From: Lachnospiraceae bacterium | GTDB taxonomy: Bacteria; Bacillota; Clostridia; Lachnospirales; Lachnospiraceae | DNA length: 53,807 bases | NCBI GenBank assembly: GCA_900766915.1 | Contig: CAAFXE010000168.1 | Span: forward strand, 1 to 53,807 | Direction: 5' to 3' | The notes under the pieces: model-generated | Databases searched by the model: none | Told to the model about the DNA's origin: nothing | The model's input: only the letters and a program-made list of their open reading frames with translations | Shown: one piece after another, positions 40,576 through 49,006 of the stretch | Numbering within the stretch: the first letter of the stretch is position 1 | How the letters are laid out: every line of letters begins with the position of its first letter | Made by a program: the position numbers and the translations under genes

Positions 40576-41199
40576 ATGGTATCAAATTATGAAATTACTA
40601 AAAGAAGAGTCCAGAAGGAATTTTTAAAATATGACCAGGAAAAAATGATTCAAAAGTTTTCCCTGGATTCTGATGATGATTTTTTATATATCAGATTTAT
40701 CAGTCACCTATATCGTATCCATCGAAGAACCGGGTTTCTGGAGTGGTCAGAGGATCAATTTATCACCTGTGTGGAAGGTGACTTTTATGAAACACTGACC
40801 ATTTATGATCTGCTCTGTGATTCGAAAGACCATTGTCAGGCAGCAGAGGATTATATAAACTTAAAAAGTCTCTCCCCCTTGCAGTCCGGCGGAAAAAAAC
40901 TGGGAGATGATCTTCTGGGAGATAAAGTTAAATTATTTGACCATAAAGAAGAACTGCTTTGCAGGAGCTGCGAAAAACTTGGAGGAATCAAAGCCGGAAA
41001 AGGAGATGTGGCTTATGAAATTCCCATATTTGATTTTTTGTCCTGCAGGATTCAATTCTGGAATTCGGATGAAGAGTTTGATGCATCGCTGCAGATTTTT
41101 CCGGATAAAAATATTTTGGATTTTATCCGTTATGAGACGGTATGGTATGCGGTATCTCATTTGATCAAAAGGCTAATAGATGGATTGGAGAATGAATAG
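40576..41199 (+). CDS. DUF3786 domain-containing protein
   Basis: 207 residues, soluble. The pattern of DUF3786 is visible: YLYRIHRRTG-like strand (HLYRIHRRTGFLEW), TLTIYDLLCDSK, a GG-rich middle, GDVAYEIPIFDFLSCRIQFW and DEEFDASLQIFPDKNILDFI. Function unknown; in some anaerobes DUF3786 proteins occur near corrinoid or metal-related genes. It is followed by a GNAT gene whose start lies 1 base after its stop. Confidence 0.8.
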   Translation: MVSNYEITKRRVQKEFLKYDQEKMIQKFSLDSDDDFLYIRFISHLYRIHRRTGFLEWSEDQFITCVEGDFYETLTIYDLLCDSKDHCQAAEDYINLKSLSPLQSGGKKLGDDLLGDKVKLFDHKEELLCRSCEKLGGIKAGKGDVAYEIPIFDFLSCRIQFWNSDEEFDASLQIFPDKNILDFIRYETVWYAVSHLIKRLIDGLENE

Positions 41200-41200
41200 T

Positions 41201-41713
41201 ATGGAAATAAGACATGCAACAGAGGCAGATTTGGAACGGATCATGGAAATCTATGCCTATGCGAGAAAGTTTATGGCTGAAAATCATAATCCCAACCAAT
41301 GGGGACCTACAAACTGGCCGCCAGTAAAACTGATCCTGCAGGATATTTCCCGAATGGCAAGCTATGTGTGTGTTCACGAAGGCAGGATCGTAGGAACCTT
41401 TTTCCATGAGGCAGGGGAAAAAATTGAACCGGCCTATGAAAAAATTGAAAATGGAGAATGGCTTGATCATAGTGGAACCTATGGGGTGGTTCACAGAATT
41501 GCAGGTGATGGCTCCGTGAAAGGAATCGGGAGATTCTGCCTTGAGTGGGCGATAGAACAAAGTGGCGGACATCTTCGGATAGATACCCATCCTGACAATA
41601 TCATCATGCAAAATCTTTTGAAAAAGCTGGGATTTACATGCTGTGGCATGATTCATGTGGAAGAGGACGACAATCCAAGACTGGCATATGAAATCTGCAG
41701 GATGCCGGAATAA
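41201..41713 (+). CDS. GNAT-family N-acetyltransferase
   Basis: 170 residues. MEIRHATEADLERIMEIYAYAR is a typical GNAT start. GDGSVKGIGRFCLEWAI forms the acetyl-CoA loop region and LRIDTHPDNIIMQNLLKKLGF the distal part. Substrate unknown. The ATG at 41201 has GGAG at 10 bases; two earlier in-frame ATGs overlap the DUF3786 gene. Confidence 0.88.
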   Translation: MEIRHATEADLERIMEIYAYARKFMAENHNPNQWGPTNWPPVKLILQDISRMASYVCVHEGRIVGTFFHEAGEKIEPAYEKIENGEWLDHSGTYGVVHRIAGDGSVKGIGRFCLEWAIEQSGGHLRIDTHPDNIIMQNLLKKLGFTCCGMIHVEEDDNPRLAYEICRMPE

Positions 41714-41754
41714 ATACGTATGTCCACCCGGTCCCGGTAAATACGTCTGTACAG

Positions 41755-41793
41755 CAACGTATTCGATAGCATTTAAAGATATCGAATACGTTG
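41755..41793. other. Perfect 14-bp hairpin without a T run
   Basis: CAACGTATTCGATA (41755-41768) pairs perfectly with TATCGAATACGTTG (41780-41793), with an 11-base loop. No U tract follows, so it is not a standard terminator. Confidence 0.7.
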
Positions 41794-41862
41794 AAATTGA
41801 ATATACAATTGATGAATATTCTAATTTATTTTAGAATATTTGAAAGAATATTCAAAAAAGTG

Positions 41863-41891
41863 TTGACAAATAAAGAGGTGAATGATAATAT
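41863..41891 (+). promoter_or_regulatory. Near-consensus SigA promoter with no clear gene
   Basis: TTGACA (41863-41868), 17 bases, TAATAT (41886-41891). An inverted repeat GAATATT/AATATTC lies just upstream and could be an operator. Confidence 0.82.
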
Positions 41892-42063
41892 ACAAACAAC
41901 AAGAAAACACCACTAATCACTAAACCACACAAAATAAATCCAGAAATTTTATCATTAAAATCTATACAGTGACGAGAAAGCTGATAGAATTAGCAATGAA
42001 TAAAATGGTACGAATAGGAAGAGTGATTAGAACCATAAAGAGGAGGATTGGAGGTAACACCCA

Positions 42064-42185
42064 ATGGAACCAATCAACAATTCAACTCAATATGAGAATG
42101 GTATCGCATAGCAGTTCCTGACAAGAAAAACCTTTTAATCGCAGATGAGCAAAGAAAAGCCGAAGAAAATCATAAACAGATGTAA
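42064..42185 (+). pseudogene. Frameshifted small ORF
   Basis: An ATG with GGAGG at good spacing opens MEPINNSTQYENGIA and stops at 42111. The adjacent frame (42111-42185) continues as AVPDKKNLLIADEQRKAEEN and stops. Joined, this would be a charged protein of about 39 residues. The family is not recognised. It may be a decayed small gene or a mobile-element leftover. Confidence 0.4.
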
Positions 42186-42535
42186 ACCTGAAAATGATGA
42201 AATGGCAAAGCAAAAGGGATGTAGTAAAGCTGGCGCTCATATTGAATAGATACCTTTAGAATTTAAAGAATAAAATAAGTGTAAAGAAATTTATTTTATA
42301 AGGCAGTACTTTAAATGATAAAAATAAGAGAAATCTACATATAATTTTTTCTAAGTAAATAAAATTTACGAGTTGGGAATAAAAATAAAGACATAGATTC
42401 AATTTAGATTGAAGCATTTAAGCAGATGTAAATGAATGATGAAAAAAGACCCATGAATGAAAAAAATGACATGGCTTCTTTATTGGAAATCATAATTTTA
42501 CAGAAAAGAGGCAAAATTGAATATTGAAGTGATAT

Positions 42536-42584
42536 AGAACGACCACCGGATGTAAGTAATATACAGAAAGTGGTCGTTCTTTTT
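42536..42584 (+). terminator. Strong intrinsic terminator
   Basis: AGAACGACCAC (42536-42546) and GTGGTCGTTCT (42570-42580) form a perfect 11-bp stem, then T-rich sequence. It ends the transcript started at the 41863 promoter. Confidence 0.88.
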
Positions 42585-42597
42585 GTGTGTTTTTTTG

Positions 42598-42648
42598 TAA
42601 ACAGTATATAACAGTTGACAACGGTTGCGAACTGTTATATACTGTTTA
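42598..42648 (+). promoter_or_regulatory. GntR promoter embedded in a 19-bp inverted repeat
   Basis: TAAACAGTATATAACAGTT (42598-42616) and its perfect complement (42630-42648) flank a 13-base spacer. The promoter TTGACA (42615-42620), 17 bases, TATACT (42638-42643) lies inside it, so a bound repressor would block RNA polymerase. Confidence 0.85.
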
Positions 42649-42668
42649 TAGCAACGGAGGTCAAAAAT

Positions 42669-43040
42669 ATGCATATTATTTTGAATCATTCATCTATGAT
42701 TCCAATCTACGAACAAGTAGTTGATCAGGTAAAAAATCTGATCATTACCGATGAACTTAAGGAAAATGAACCGCTTCCCTCTGTACGTGCACTTTCGGGG
42801 TCATTAAAGATCAGTGCTCTGACTGTGAAAAAGGCTTACGACAGGCTGGAGGAGGAAGGCTTTGTGGTCACGGTTCATGGAAAAGGTACATACGTTGCAC
42901 CTACCAACCGTGCACTTGCCGCCGAGGCAAGGAGAAGGGCAGTAGAAGAGGATTTTGCCAAGGCATTGGAAAAAGCAAAAGCTGTGGGCATGAGCCCCAC
43001 AGAAATACGAGAGATCATAGAAATTTTAATGGAGGAGTAA
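42669..43040 (+). CDS. GntR-family regulator (YtrA subfamily)
   Basis: 123 residues with an N-terminal winged helix: IPIYEQVVDQVKNLI, LPSVRALSGSLKISALTVKKAY and GKGTYVAP. A short helical C-terminal dimerisation tail follows, the size typical of YtrA-type regulators. CGGAGG precedes the ATG at 42669. It leads an ABC transporter operon and should bind the long inverted repeat at its own promoter; YtrA homologues respond to cell-wall antibiotics. Confidence 0.93.
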   Translation: MHIILNHSSMIPIYEQVVDQVKNLIITDELKENEPLPSVRALSGSLKISALTVKKAYDRLEEEGFVVTVHGKGTYVAPTNRALAAEARRRAVEEDFAKALEKAKAVGMSPTEIREIIEILMEE

Positions 43041-43042
43041 TT

Positions 43043-43888
43043 ATGGTATCGGTAAAAAATCTTACAAAAAATTACGGAGATTTTTCTCTGAATATTTCCA
43101 TGGAGATTCCGGATGGCAGGATTACCGGACTTGTAGGCAAGAATGGTGCAGGAAAGAGTACCACCATCAAGTCGATTCTGGGGATTATCCGTCCGGACGG
43201 GGGCAGTGTAAAAGTATTTGATAAGAATGCAGCGGAGCTGACACCAAAGGATAAGGAGAACCTCGGTGTCGCACTTTCCGATTCCGGATTCAGCAGCTAT
43301 CTGACAGTGAAGGATGTTGCAAAGATTCTCGAAAAAATGTACGACAGGTTTGACAGACGTATATTTTTGGGAAGCTGCAGACGCTATGATCTGCCGGAAA
43401 ACAAATTGATCCAGAAATTTTCTACCGGTATGAAGGCAAAGCTTCGTGTTTTGGTGGCATTAAGCCATGATGCAAAGCTTTTAATCATGGATGAACCGAC
43501 TGCCGGTATGGATGTGGAAGCAAGAAATGAGATTCTGGATATCATCCGGGAATATCTTACAGAGAAGGAGGATCGTGCGGTTCTCATTACTTCACATATT
43601 GCCACAGATCTGGAAGGCCTGTGTGATGATATTTACATGATCCACAAAGGAAGGATTCTTCTTCACGAGGACACAGATGTGATCCTGTCCGACTATGCAG
43701 TTTTAAAAGTCGAGGATAGTGAGTTTCAGAAGCTTGACCAAAGATATGTGATTGGCTGGAAAAAAGAAACCTTTGGTTATTGCTGTCTTACCAATCAGAA
43801 ACAGTATTATATTGATAATTATCCGGGTATGGTGATTGAAAGGTGTGGAATCGATGACCTGATCCTTGTGATGACAGGAGGAAAATAA
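43043..43888 (+). CDS. ABC transporter ATP-binding protein (YtrB-like)
   Basis: 281 residues. Walker A GKNGAGKSTT, the Q-loop region DSGFSSYLTVKD, signature FSTGMKAKL (variant of LSGGQ usual for this subfamily), Walker B LLIMDEPTAGMD and the switch His in ITSHIATDLE. GGAGGAG precedes the start, two bases after the regulator. It energises the permease encoded next. Confidence 0.94.
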   Translation: MVSVKNLTKNYGDFSLNISMEIPDGRITGLVGKNGAGKSTTIKSILGIIRPDGGSVKVFDKNAAELTPKDKENLGVALSDSGFSSYLTVKDVAKILEKMYDRFDRRIFLGSCRRYDLPENKLIQKFSTGMKAKLRVLVALSHDAKLLIMDEPTAGMDVEARNEILDIIREYLTEKEDRAVLITSHIATDLEGLCDDIYMIHKGRILLHEDTDVILSDYAVLKVEDSEFQKLDQRYVIGWKKETFGYCCLTNQKQYYIDNYPGMVIERCGIDDLILVMTGGK

Positions 43889-43889
43889 G

Positions 43890-44528
43890 ATGCGTGGTTT
43901 AATACAAAAAGATTTATGCCTGTTGCTGCAAAGAAGCAGGGTGCTGCTGGTTTTAGTCGGAGTTGGAATTTTGATGGGCTTTTCCACAGACGGTTCCTTT
44001 GTAATCGGTTATATGACGATGCTGTGTGCAATCCTGACAATCAGTACCATATCTTATGATGAATTTGACAATGGATACCCCTTTCTTCTGACGCTGCCGA
44101 TTACAAGAAAAACTTATGTGATTGGAAAATATATTTTCTGTCTGTTGGGAGACCTGATCGGATGGGCTTTATCTGTAGTGATTTTTGCCGGATGTACCAT
44201 GGCAAAAGGAGGCCTGCAGTTGCCTGTCCAGATCATGGAGTCTCTGGCTTTCATCCCGGTATTTTTATTGATCACTGCAATTATGCTTCCTTTGCAGCTG
44301 AAATTTGGTGCGGAAAAGAGCCGTGTGATGATCGCCATTTTGGGTGGTGGTGCCTTTGCACTCGGATATATCGGAAAGAGCTTTTTGCCTGCAAATTTCG
44401 AGATTCCTGCGTTTCTTTTAGAAATGAGTGATCTTACAGCCATGGTGATTTTTTTAATATTTGGTTTTGCAGCACTTTTCATTTCTTATTTATGCAGCCT
44501 GCACATTATGGAGCATAAAGAGTTTTAG
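43890..44528 (+). CDS. ABC-2 type permease
   Basis: 212 residues with six membrane helices. Typical features of short ABC-2 permeases are the start MRGLIQKDLCLLL, the segment YDEFDNGYPFLLTLPITRKTY and alternating hydrophobic blocks to the end. It starts 1 base after the ATPase stop. GntR-ATPase-permease operons of this kind handle antimicrobial or envelope stress; the substrate is unknown. Confidence 0.9.
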   Translation: MRGLIQKDLCLLLQRSRVLLVLVGVGILMGFSTDGSFVIGYMTMLCAILTISTISYDEFDNGYPFLLTLPITRKTYVIGKYIFCLLGDLIGWALSVVIFAGCTMAKGGLQLPVQIMESLAFIPVFLLITAIMLPLQLKFGAEKSRVMIAILGGGAFALGYIGKSFLPANFEIPAFLLEMSDLTAMVIFLIFGFAALFISYLCSLHIMEHKEF

Positions 44529-44635
44529 TTGATTTATTATCATTTGAAAAACGGAATCTGAAAGAAATCTCTGTGCTTCAAGGAAATTTTTGAGAAAATT
44601 TTTGAAAAAAATTTTATTCAGCTCAAACTTTTTTT

Positions 44636-44682
44636 GAGAACCAGGTATCTATATAACAGAACAAAAAATACAGGAGGTTCTC
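44636..44682 (+). promoter_or_regulatory. Leader inverted repeat covering the ribosome site
   Basis: GAGAACC (44636-44642) is complementary to GGTTCTC (44676-44682), which overlaps the AGGAGG site (44672-44677) and abuts the ATG. Folding would hide the ribosome site of the lipoprotein gene. Confidence 0.5.
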
Positions 44683-45012
44683 ATGAAAAAGAAATTATTA
44701 TTAACAGCTTTAGCACTTACTTTAACTTTCACAACTCTTACAGGATGTCAGAAGGAATCTACAGACCAGACATCTGTATCCCAGTCCCAGGAGTCATCCA
44801 CTTTCAGTGGTACTTTGGAAGAAAAGAAAGATTTTATGTTCATTGTTACAAACTCTGATGGTTTAAGCTATGCCTTTAATTTTGAAGAAAAACCGGATGG
44901 CTTAGACGATTTGAATGTGGGAGATACAGTGAAAGTTACTTATACCGGAACTGTTTCGGAAATTGATCCGTTTGTAGGAGAGATAATCTCCATAGAACGT
45001 GTAGCAGAATAG
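44683..45012 (+). CDS. Small lipoprotein, OB-like
   Basis: 109 residues. Signal peptide with lipobox LTGC, a Ser/Gln-rich linker, then a compact beta-rich domain of about 65 residues (FSGTLEEKKDFMFIVTNSDG ... VGDTVKVTYTGTVSEIDPF). That pattern resembles small OB-fold lipoproteins of Firmicutes. Function unknown. A nested hairpin terminator follows. Confidence 0.8.
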   Translation: MKKKLLLTALALTLTFTTLTGCQKESTDQTSVSQSQESSTFSGTLEEKKDFMFIVTNSDGLSYAFNFEEKPDGLDDLNVGDTVKVTYTGTVSEIDPFVGEIISIERVAE

Positions 45013-45043
45013 GTAGTATTTGAAATACATAAGTAAGAGATTA

Positions 45044-45097
45044 AGAGACATTGCCGCATAGATGAATATTTCATCTGTTGAGCAAAGTCTCTTTTTT
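45044..45097 (+). terminator. Nested-hairpin terminator, repeat copy 1
   Basis: Outer stem AGAGAC/GTCTCT, inner stem AGATGAA/TTCATCT, then T6. An almost identical sequence is at 47129-47178. Confidence 0.82.
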
Positions 45098-45227
45098 GTA
45101 ACTATTGAAATTTTCTCTGTTCACCATAAAAAAATTTCGACCATAAAAAATCTACTGACTCTCGATTGTGCTTTTTCCGTATTATGATTACAATTTATTT
45201 ATCATAAATGAATCGGGAGGGATTGCA

Positions 45228-45995
45228 TTGTCTGAAATCAATAAAGAAAGATTTGGGAAACTAATTGCAGAATGTAGAAAGAGAAAGGGATACACCCAGC
45301 AAGAACTTGCAGAACAGTTGATAGTATCCAATAAGGCTGTCAGTAAGTGGGAAACCGGAAACAGTCTTCCGGATATTTCTCTTTTATTACCGATATCTGA
45401 AGTTCTTGAAATAAAAATTTCAGAGTTGCTTCAAGCAGAAGAATTTGAACAGATGGATGATTTTCAGGATGGTCAAATGGAGCTTCTGATAAAAAAAGCG
45501 GCTTCCTTTAAAGAAGATTCACCGGAAATGAAACACAGAAAAAAAAGAACCTGTATACTTGTTTTTTGTATGAGTATCATATTTTTAATCATGGAGATCG
45601 TAATATTTAGATTTTTACATATAAAATTTTGGGGGCTTCCGGTCATCTATGTTTTTCTCACATTTCTTAGCATGGCATTTGGTGTAAATGTATGGTTAGT
45701 TTTGGGTGATGAACTTCCCAAATATTATAATGAGCATACAAGCCTTTCAGGTCCGCCGGGATTTCGTAAGGAGCTTACGGGTGTGAGAGTTACGAGAAAG
45801 AATTATCCAAAGCTGATCAAAACTGTAAGGATCTGGTCTGTTGTTACCATGCTTAGTATGCCAATCTTAGGTTGTCTGGAGGATCTATATTTGCCAGAAA
45901 GTATGAATGAATTTTATTTACAAGGTATGTTTATATTGTTATATTTCGGAAGTGTGATTATCACAACGATCATCGTGGGAGAAAGGTACGAATAA
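45228..45995 (+). CDS. XRE-type regulator with membrane domain
   Basis: 255 residues from a TTG start with GGGAGG at 7 bases. The N-terminal HTH_3 domain spans FGKLIAECRKRKGYTQQELA ... SNKAVSKWETGNSLPD (about 5-65). A charged linker is followed by four membrane helices (about 105-250). This layout is common in Firmicute regulators whose membrane half senses envelope or signal molecules. No partner gene is obvious. The longer GTG start at 45168 lacks a ribosome site. Confidence 0.85.
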   Translation: MSEINKERFGKLIAECRKRKGYTQQELAEQLIVSNKAVSKWETGNSLPDISLLLPISEVLEIKISELLQAEEFEQMDDFQDGQMELLIKKAASFKEDSPEMKHRKKRTCILVFCMSIIFLIMEIVIFRFLHIKFWGLPVIYVFLTFLSMAFGVNVWLVLGDELPKYYNEHTSLSGPPGFRKELTGVRVTRKNYPKLIKTVRIWSVVTMLSMPILGCLEDLYLPESMNEFYLQGMFILLYFGSVIITTIIVGERYE

Positions 45996-46227
45996 TGTAA
46001 AAATTTTTGACTTTATTTGTGCAGTATCTATTGAAAAGTCAGTGTCTTAATGTTAACATAACGGAAAGCATGTGAATTTCATAATAACATCTATACGGCA
46101 CGCCCGTTTCTTCGAAATTATTTCGTCTGTTTCTATTCTGAAATCCTGCTTTAACATCCAATTGATTTTTGCAGGGTTTCCATATGATATCGAATCCTGC
46201 ATGCAAACAGCATAAGGAGGAGAGCAT

Positions 46228-47082
46228 ATGTACAATGCGAAAGTACCTGTTCCGGCAGTGGTGAAGACAACGCTGGACAACATGAACCTGACAGAACGCT
46301 TCCTGTTCGATGAAACAGCGGAGGATCAGGAAGTTTACAATGCCATGGTGGAAATCATCATGGGAGAGGAGATTACTTTGGTAAATTCTCCTGAGACGGA
46401 GAAAGAACTGAGAGTATCGCCGGATCTTCGGCAAATCAGGCTGGATGTGATCGGGACAGACCAATTAGGTCATATTTACCAGATAGAGATGCAGAAAACG
46501 AATACACGCAATCTGCCAAAGAGAAGCCGTTATTATCAGGCACAGATTGATGTGTCATTACTGGCTCCCGGGATCAAGGATTTTAATCGCCTGAATGATG
46601 TCACTACAATTTTGGTGGCACCTTTTGATGTTTTTGGTTATAATCTGTATCGCTATACATTTCAGGAGTACTGTGAAGAAGTTCCGAATTTAAGGTTAAA
46701 TGATGGAGCCAAACGAATTTTCATCAATACCATAGGTAAAAATGCGACTGAATTTAGCAGAGAATTTTTGGATTTTATGGATTATATCAATTCCACGACA
46801 GACGAGATTGCAGAAAAGACAGACAGCGAAAGAATCAAAAAAATTCACAGCCGGGTAAAGAAAATCAAGGCTTCAGAAAAGATGGGGGTGAAGCTTATGC
46901 AGAAATGGGAAGAACTGGCTTATGCAAGAGAAGACGGATGGAAGGAAGGCAGACTGGACGGTATCCGAACTGTGATTATCAATTTGCTGGAAAGAAATAT
47001 ACCGGAACAGGAAATCTGTGCCATAACAGGATGTACGCCGGAAGATGTGAAAGAACTGAGAAAAGTGCCTGTACAGAAGTAA
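46228..47082 (+). CDS. Rpn-family recombination-promoting nuclease / PD-(D/E)XK
   Basis: 284 residues. The N-terminal nuclease core shows RLDVIGTDQLGHIYQIEMQK, giving the Asp...Glu-x-Gln/Lys active site of the Rpn/YhgA (PDDEXK) family. The following RSRYYQAQIDVSLLAPG block is also typical. The C-terminus has a helical region and a short repeat ending EICAITGCTPEDVKELRK. Rpn nucleases are often multicopy and mobile-element-associated; recent work ties some to phage defence. AAGGAGGAG precedes the start. Confidence 0.88.
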   Translation: MYNAKVPVPAVVKTTLDNMNLTERFLFDETAEDQEVYNAMVEIIMGEEITLVNSPETEKELRVSPDLRQIRLDVIGTDQLGHIYQIEMQKTNTRNLPKRSRYYQAQIDVSLLAPGIKDFNRLNDVTTILVAPFDVFGYNLYRYTFQEYCEEVPNLRLNDGAKRIFINTIGKNATEFSREFLDFMDYINSTTDEIAEKTDSERIKKIHSRVKKIKASEKMGVKLMQKWEELAYAREDGWKEGRLDGIRTVIINLLERNIPEQEICAITGCTPEDVKELRKVPVQK

Positions 47083-47128
47083 ATTGTGATAATAAAAACG
47101 ATTTTGTTTATAAAACCGTAATCTAAGG

Positions 47129-47178
47129 GAGACATTGCCATAGATGAATATTTCATCTGTTGAGCAAAGTCTCTTTTT
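47129..47178 (+). terminator. Nested-hairpin terminator, repeat copy 2
   Basis: GAGAC/GTCTC outer stem and AGATGAA/TTCATCT inner stem, then T5. It matches copy 1 at 45044 over about 45 bases with few changes, although the upstream genes are unrelated. Confidence 0.82.
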
Positions 47179-47218
47179 GATTGAAGATATTGGGAAAAGG
47201 TGTTACCATAGAAAGAAG

Positions 47219-47258
47219 TTATGTAACTGTTCAGTACATTCCAGATACGAAGTTATGA
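47219..47258. repeat. Dispersed TAACTGTTCAG element, third copy
   Basis: TTATGTAACTGTTCAGTAC and then ATTCCAGATACGAAGTTATG. It aligns with 40511-40550 along its length and shares the ATGTAACTGTTCAG core with 15811. Confidence 0.55.
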
Positions 47259-47281
47259 AAAAACAGGGGGATAGGGAAATT

Positions 47282-48970
47282 ATGGAAAAATATAAATTTT
47301 CGCAGCTATCATACATACCAAATGATTATGACAGCATTCAGAAGAAACTTGATGAGTATGCCCGTTGTATCAGATCTGCTGCTTCTTTAGAGGAAGTTTT
47401 GGGATTTATAAATCAATGTGATGAAATGATGGAAGAGGCTGATTTTCAGGCAACGATCTCATATATTCGAAGCAGCTTGGACTGTACGGACGAATTTTAT
47501 ACCAAAGCAGCACAAAAAGATGGTATGGGTATGGCATCGTTAAAGACTTCATCCTATTATCAGGCACTGCTGGAAAGCCCGTTTCTACCGGAGCTTGAGA
47601 AAAAGTTCGGCACAGAGTATCGACCACGTCTGGAAAAGGAATTACAGCTGAATGCTGCAGGACATGAGCTGATGGCAAGAGAACAGGAACTGATCAATCA
47701 GTATCAGCAGAAAAAGGCAATGCTTCAGGTGGAATTTCAGGGAAAAATGCGTTCAGAAGGAGAGATGAGAGTATTATTCGATGATCCTGACAGAGAGGTA
47801 CGCATTTCATCCAGAAAGGCTTTGGCAAAGGAAGTTCTGTCCCGCAGGGAAGAATTTGCCCCGATGCTGTTGGAGTTGATTTCCCTTCGTAATCAAATTG
47901 CAAAGGTCAATGGCTTTGAAAATTATCTGGAATATGCCAATGCAAGCTTTGAACGCCGGGGCTACGGAGAAGCAGAGCTGACAGCATTTTGTGAACAGGT
48001 GAAGAGGAATCTCGTTCCGTTTCTTCGAATGATTCAGGAGGAACAGCGAAAGGAACTTGGCGTGGAGAAGCTGATGGTCTATGACCTTGGTGTCCGGTTT
48101 GCAGACGGAAATGCAGTACCTGCCGGAGACGCAGCCTATCTGACAGAAGCCTCAAAAGAAATGTATGATCAGTTATCACCGGAATTTGGAGCATTTTTCC
48201 GAGGGATGGTGGAAAGTGAGAGTCTTGACGTTACGTCTTCACCTCATAAAGTTGCCGGTATGGGCTTTTGTACCGGAGAGTTGAAAAAAGGATATTACCC
48301 TTATGTCTTTGGTAACTGCAATGGAACAGATGCGGATGTTTCAGTCTTTACCCATGAGATCGGTCATTCCTGGCAGGCAAATCTGACAGGGCAGAATATT
48401 TCATGCCCGCTTTTGAAAAATATGGCTTTGGATGCGGTGGAAATCCCTTCCAAGGCAATGGAATTATTTATCTATCCCTATGCGGAGAAGTTTTTCGGAA
48501 AAGATGCGGAAAAATTCCGTCAGGGACATTTTCGTGAATCCTTTACATACATTGCTTCCTATTGTTCCATCCATGAGTTTAATACATGGATTTATACCCA
48601 TCCGGGAGCTTCCTTTGAGGAACTGGCAGCAGTACAGTATGAAATTTTGGCACAATATTTCCCGGATACTTCTTACGGAGAATTGGAAGAGTACGTACTT
48701 CAGGGGGCAGATCTGATGAGAAATATGGCTGTTTATATGTTCCCCCGCTATGTCATCAGCTATTCACTCTCTGAAATGTGTGCTATGGAGTTGTTTGAAA
48801 GAATGCAAACAGATCCGAAAGGTGCATGGGAAGCATACGAAAGGCTGTGTGCTTCCGGTGGAAGCAGAAATTATCCGGACACATTGGCACAGGCATGTCT
48901 CAAACCTGCGTATGCAGAGGGAAGCGTGGCCAAAACTGTAGCATTTGCCAGAAAGTATTTAAATCTATAG
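47282..48970 (+). CDS. M3-family oligoendopeptidase (PepF-like)
   Basis: 562 residues. The zinc motif HEIGH (FTHEIGHSWQ) with the downstream Glu in ALDAVEIPSKAMELF is the M3 gluzincin signature. It is mostly helical and cytosolic, without a signal peptide, and degrades oligopeptides. The chosen ATG at 47282 follows AGGG; an ATG at 47255 is possible, whereas longer frames run through the upstream terminator. Confidence 0.93.
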   Translation: MEKYKFSQLSYIPNDYDSIQKKLDEYARCIRSAASLEEVLGFINQCDEMMEEADFQATISYIRSSLDCTDEFYTKAAQKDGMGMASLKTSSYYQALLESPFLPELEKKFGTEYRPRLEKELQLNAAGHELMAREQELINQYQQKKAMLQVEFQGKMRSEGEMRVLFDDPDREVRISSRKALAKEVLSRREEFAPMLLELISLRNQIAKVNGFENYLEYANASFERRGYGEAELTAFCEQVKRNLVPFLRMIQEEQRKELGVEKLMVYDLGVRFADGNAVPAGDAAYLTEASKEMYDQLSPEFGAFFRGMVESESLDVTSSPHKVAGMGFCTGELKKGYYPYVFGNCNGTDADVSVFTHEIGHSWQANLTGQNISCPLLKNMALDAVEIPSKAMELFIYPYAEKFFGKDAEKFRQGHFRESFTYIASYCSIHEFNTWIYTHPGASFEELAAVQYEILAQYFPDTSYGELEEYVLQGADLMRNMAVYMFPRYVISYSLSEMCAMELFERMQTDPKGAWEAYERLCASGGSRNYPDTLAQACLKPAYAEGSVAKTVAFARKYLNL

Positions 48971-49006
48971 TTTAAATAGAATGGTAACAATGAGGTGACA
49001 GATTTA

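Larger units (their letters stand above)
41714..42668 (+). other. 955-base region without an intact gene
   Basis: The AT-rich stretch contains, in order: a 14-bp hairpin, a near-consensus promoter, a frameshifted micro-ORF, about 350 bases with no recognised content, a strong terminator, and the GntR operator-promoter. The individual parts are listed separately. Confidence 0.7.
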
